A stretch of 64,000 nucleotides of DNA from positions 255,045,863 to 255,109,862 of the forward strand of contig CP136064.1 of assembly GCA_032622095.1 (NCBI GenBank), written 5' to 3'. The notes under the pieces are model-generated. The model saw nothing but the letters and a program-made list of their open reading frames with translations. It ran no database searches and was not told the origin of the DNA. Numbering within the stretch: the stretch's first letter is position 1; each line of letters begins with the position of its first letter. A program made the position numbers and the translations under genes. Shown one piece after another: positions 63,788 to 64,000 of this stretch. This stretch comes from Siphonodentalium dalli. Taxonomy: Eukaryota; Mollusca; Scaphopoda; Gadilida; Siphonodentaliidae.

Positions 63788-63886
63788 GCCTGGTCTCACC
63801 ACCCTCGGCCTGGTCTCACCACCCCGACCTGGTATCATTACCCAGCAAGGTTTCGTCGCCTTCCCGGTTATGCTTCATCTCTCCCA
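63788..63886. repeat. 20-bp minisatellite, five copies, in head 2
   Basis: Units start at 63788, 63808, 63828, 63846 and 63868. The first two are GCCTGGTCTCACCACCC plus TCG or CGA. They match the series in head 1 copy for copy, so the five-copy state predates the separation of the two heads. Confidence 0.85.
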
Positions 63887-63906
63887 TGCTCCTTCATTAG
63901 CCAAAT

Positions 63907-64000
63907 TATTTAATTTTCGATGGTCTGTAACTTGGACATTTCTCAACCGATTTACAAAATTCTTTCAGGAGGATCATTAGTACGTCCTATAGATACACGA
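63907..64000 (+). repeat. Start of a second family D-like array, cut by window end
   Basis: From TTCGATGGTCTGTAACTTGG to the window end the sequence follows the first 90 bases of array D, with small differences (CCTATAGATACACGA in place of CCTAAAGATACATGG). The matching point in array D is 20.0 kb upstream. A further element of the D type therefore begins here. Confidence 0.85.

Larger units (their letters stand above)
62461..63906 (+). mobile_element. Head 2: second copy of the element 5' region
   Basis: Collinear with head 1 from about 42543 to 43881. Shared landmarks are the TCATCCGG start, GCATGTAATAT, CGGGCACTTAAT, GCCATATAT, GTTGGAATTTGCCAAT, the T-rich tract and the 20-bp minisatellite. 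Substitutions are more frequent than between array units, so the two heads are older than the arrays' last homogenisation. Head 2 has an extra stretch of about 100 bp near 62590 that head 1 lacks, which looks like loss of part of one module in head 1. No recognisable coding frame is present. The 110-codon frame at 62764-63096 has no known domain. Confidence 0.65.

Noticed and set aside
63573-63980. 135-codon frame, longest in the window
   Set aside because: It reads through a 33-T homopolymer and a minisatellite. The homologous head 1 has no matching intact frame.

Overview
The window reads as eukaryotic, repeat-dominated DNA. I recognise no protein-coding gene, tRNA, rRNA or CRISPR array. 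Every open frame is short (135 codons or fewer), and most recur only because they lie in tandem repeats. The motifs AAAGGGAGATAACTC and AAGGGCCATAACTC recur throughout, and from general knowledge they are pervasive in mollusc genomes, especially bivalves. A marine mollusc is therefore my best guess, made without any database search.

About 54 of the 64 kb are tandem arrays of long units in five related families. Layout: array A (about 1730-bp units, 1-23127, continuing left of the window); array B (1732 bp, 23128-30050); unique DNA with two MITE-like elements (30094-33772); array C1 (1253 bp, 33773-41858); AT-rich spacer (41904-42239); a 'head' of diverged repeats (42240-43881); array D (1389 bp, 43882-50100); array C2 (1253 bp, 50101-56433); array E (1733 bp, 56434-61633); spacer (61679-62460); a second head (62461-63906); and the start of another D-like array running off the right edge.

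The arrays share one grammar. Each unit is [near-perfect palindrome with arms ATACTTCC/GGAAGTAT] - [body of 150- and 300-bp sub-repeats] - [(AAT)n microsatellite] - [tail] - [next palindrome]. Three array systems end at 30.05, 41.86 and 61.63 kb with the same block: (AAT)n, ACTAG, a 7-9 bp hairpin, then ATACTTCCAT. Two of the three hairpins differ by a compensatory base pair. Where one family passes into another (A to B, D to C, C to E), the switch falls at the (AAT)n that follows a palindrome.

I interpret the arrays as tandem-repeat cores of three non-autonomous, probably Helentron/HINE- or 'pearl'-like elements: A-B (at least 30 kb), C1 (about 8 kb) and head-D-C-E (about 19.4 kb). A second head followed by D sequence 20.0 kb further on suggests the composite element may itself be repeated. 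The class assignment is inference. The unit periods, junction sequences, palindromes and terminal hairpins are read directly from the sequence.
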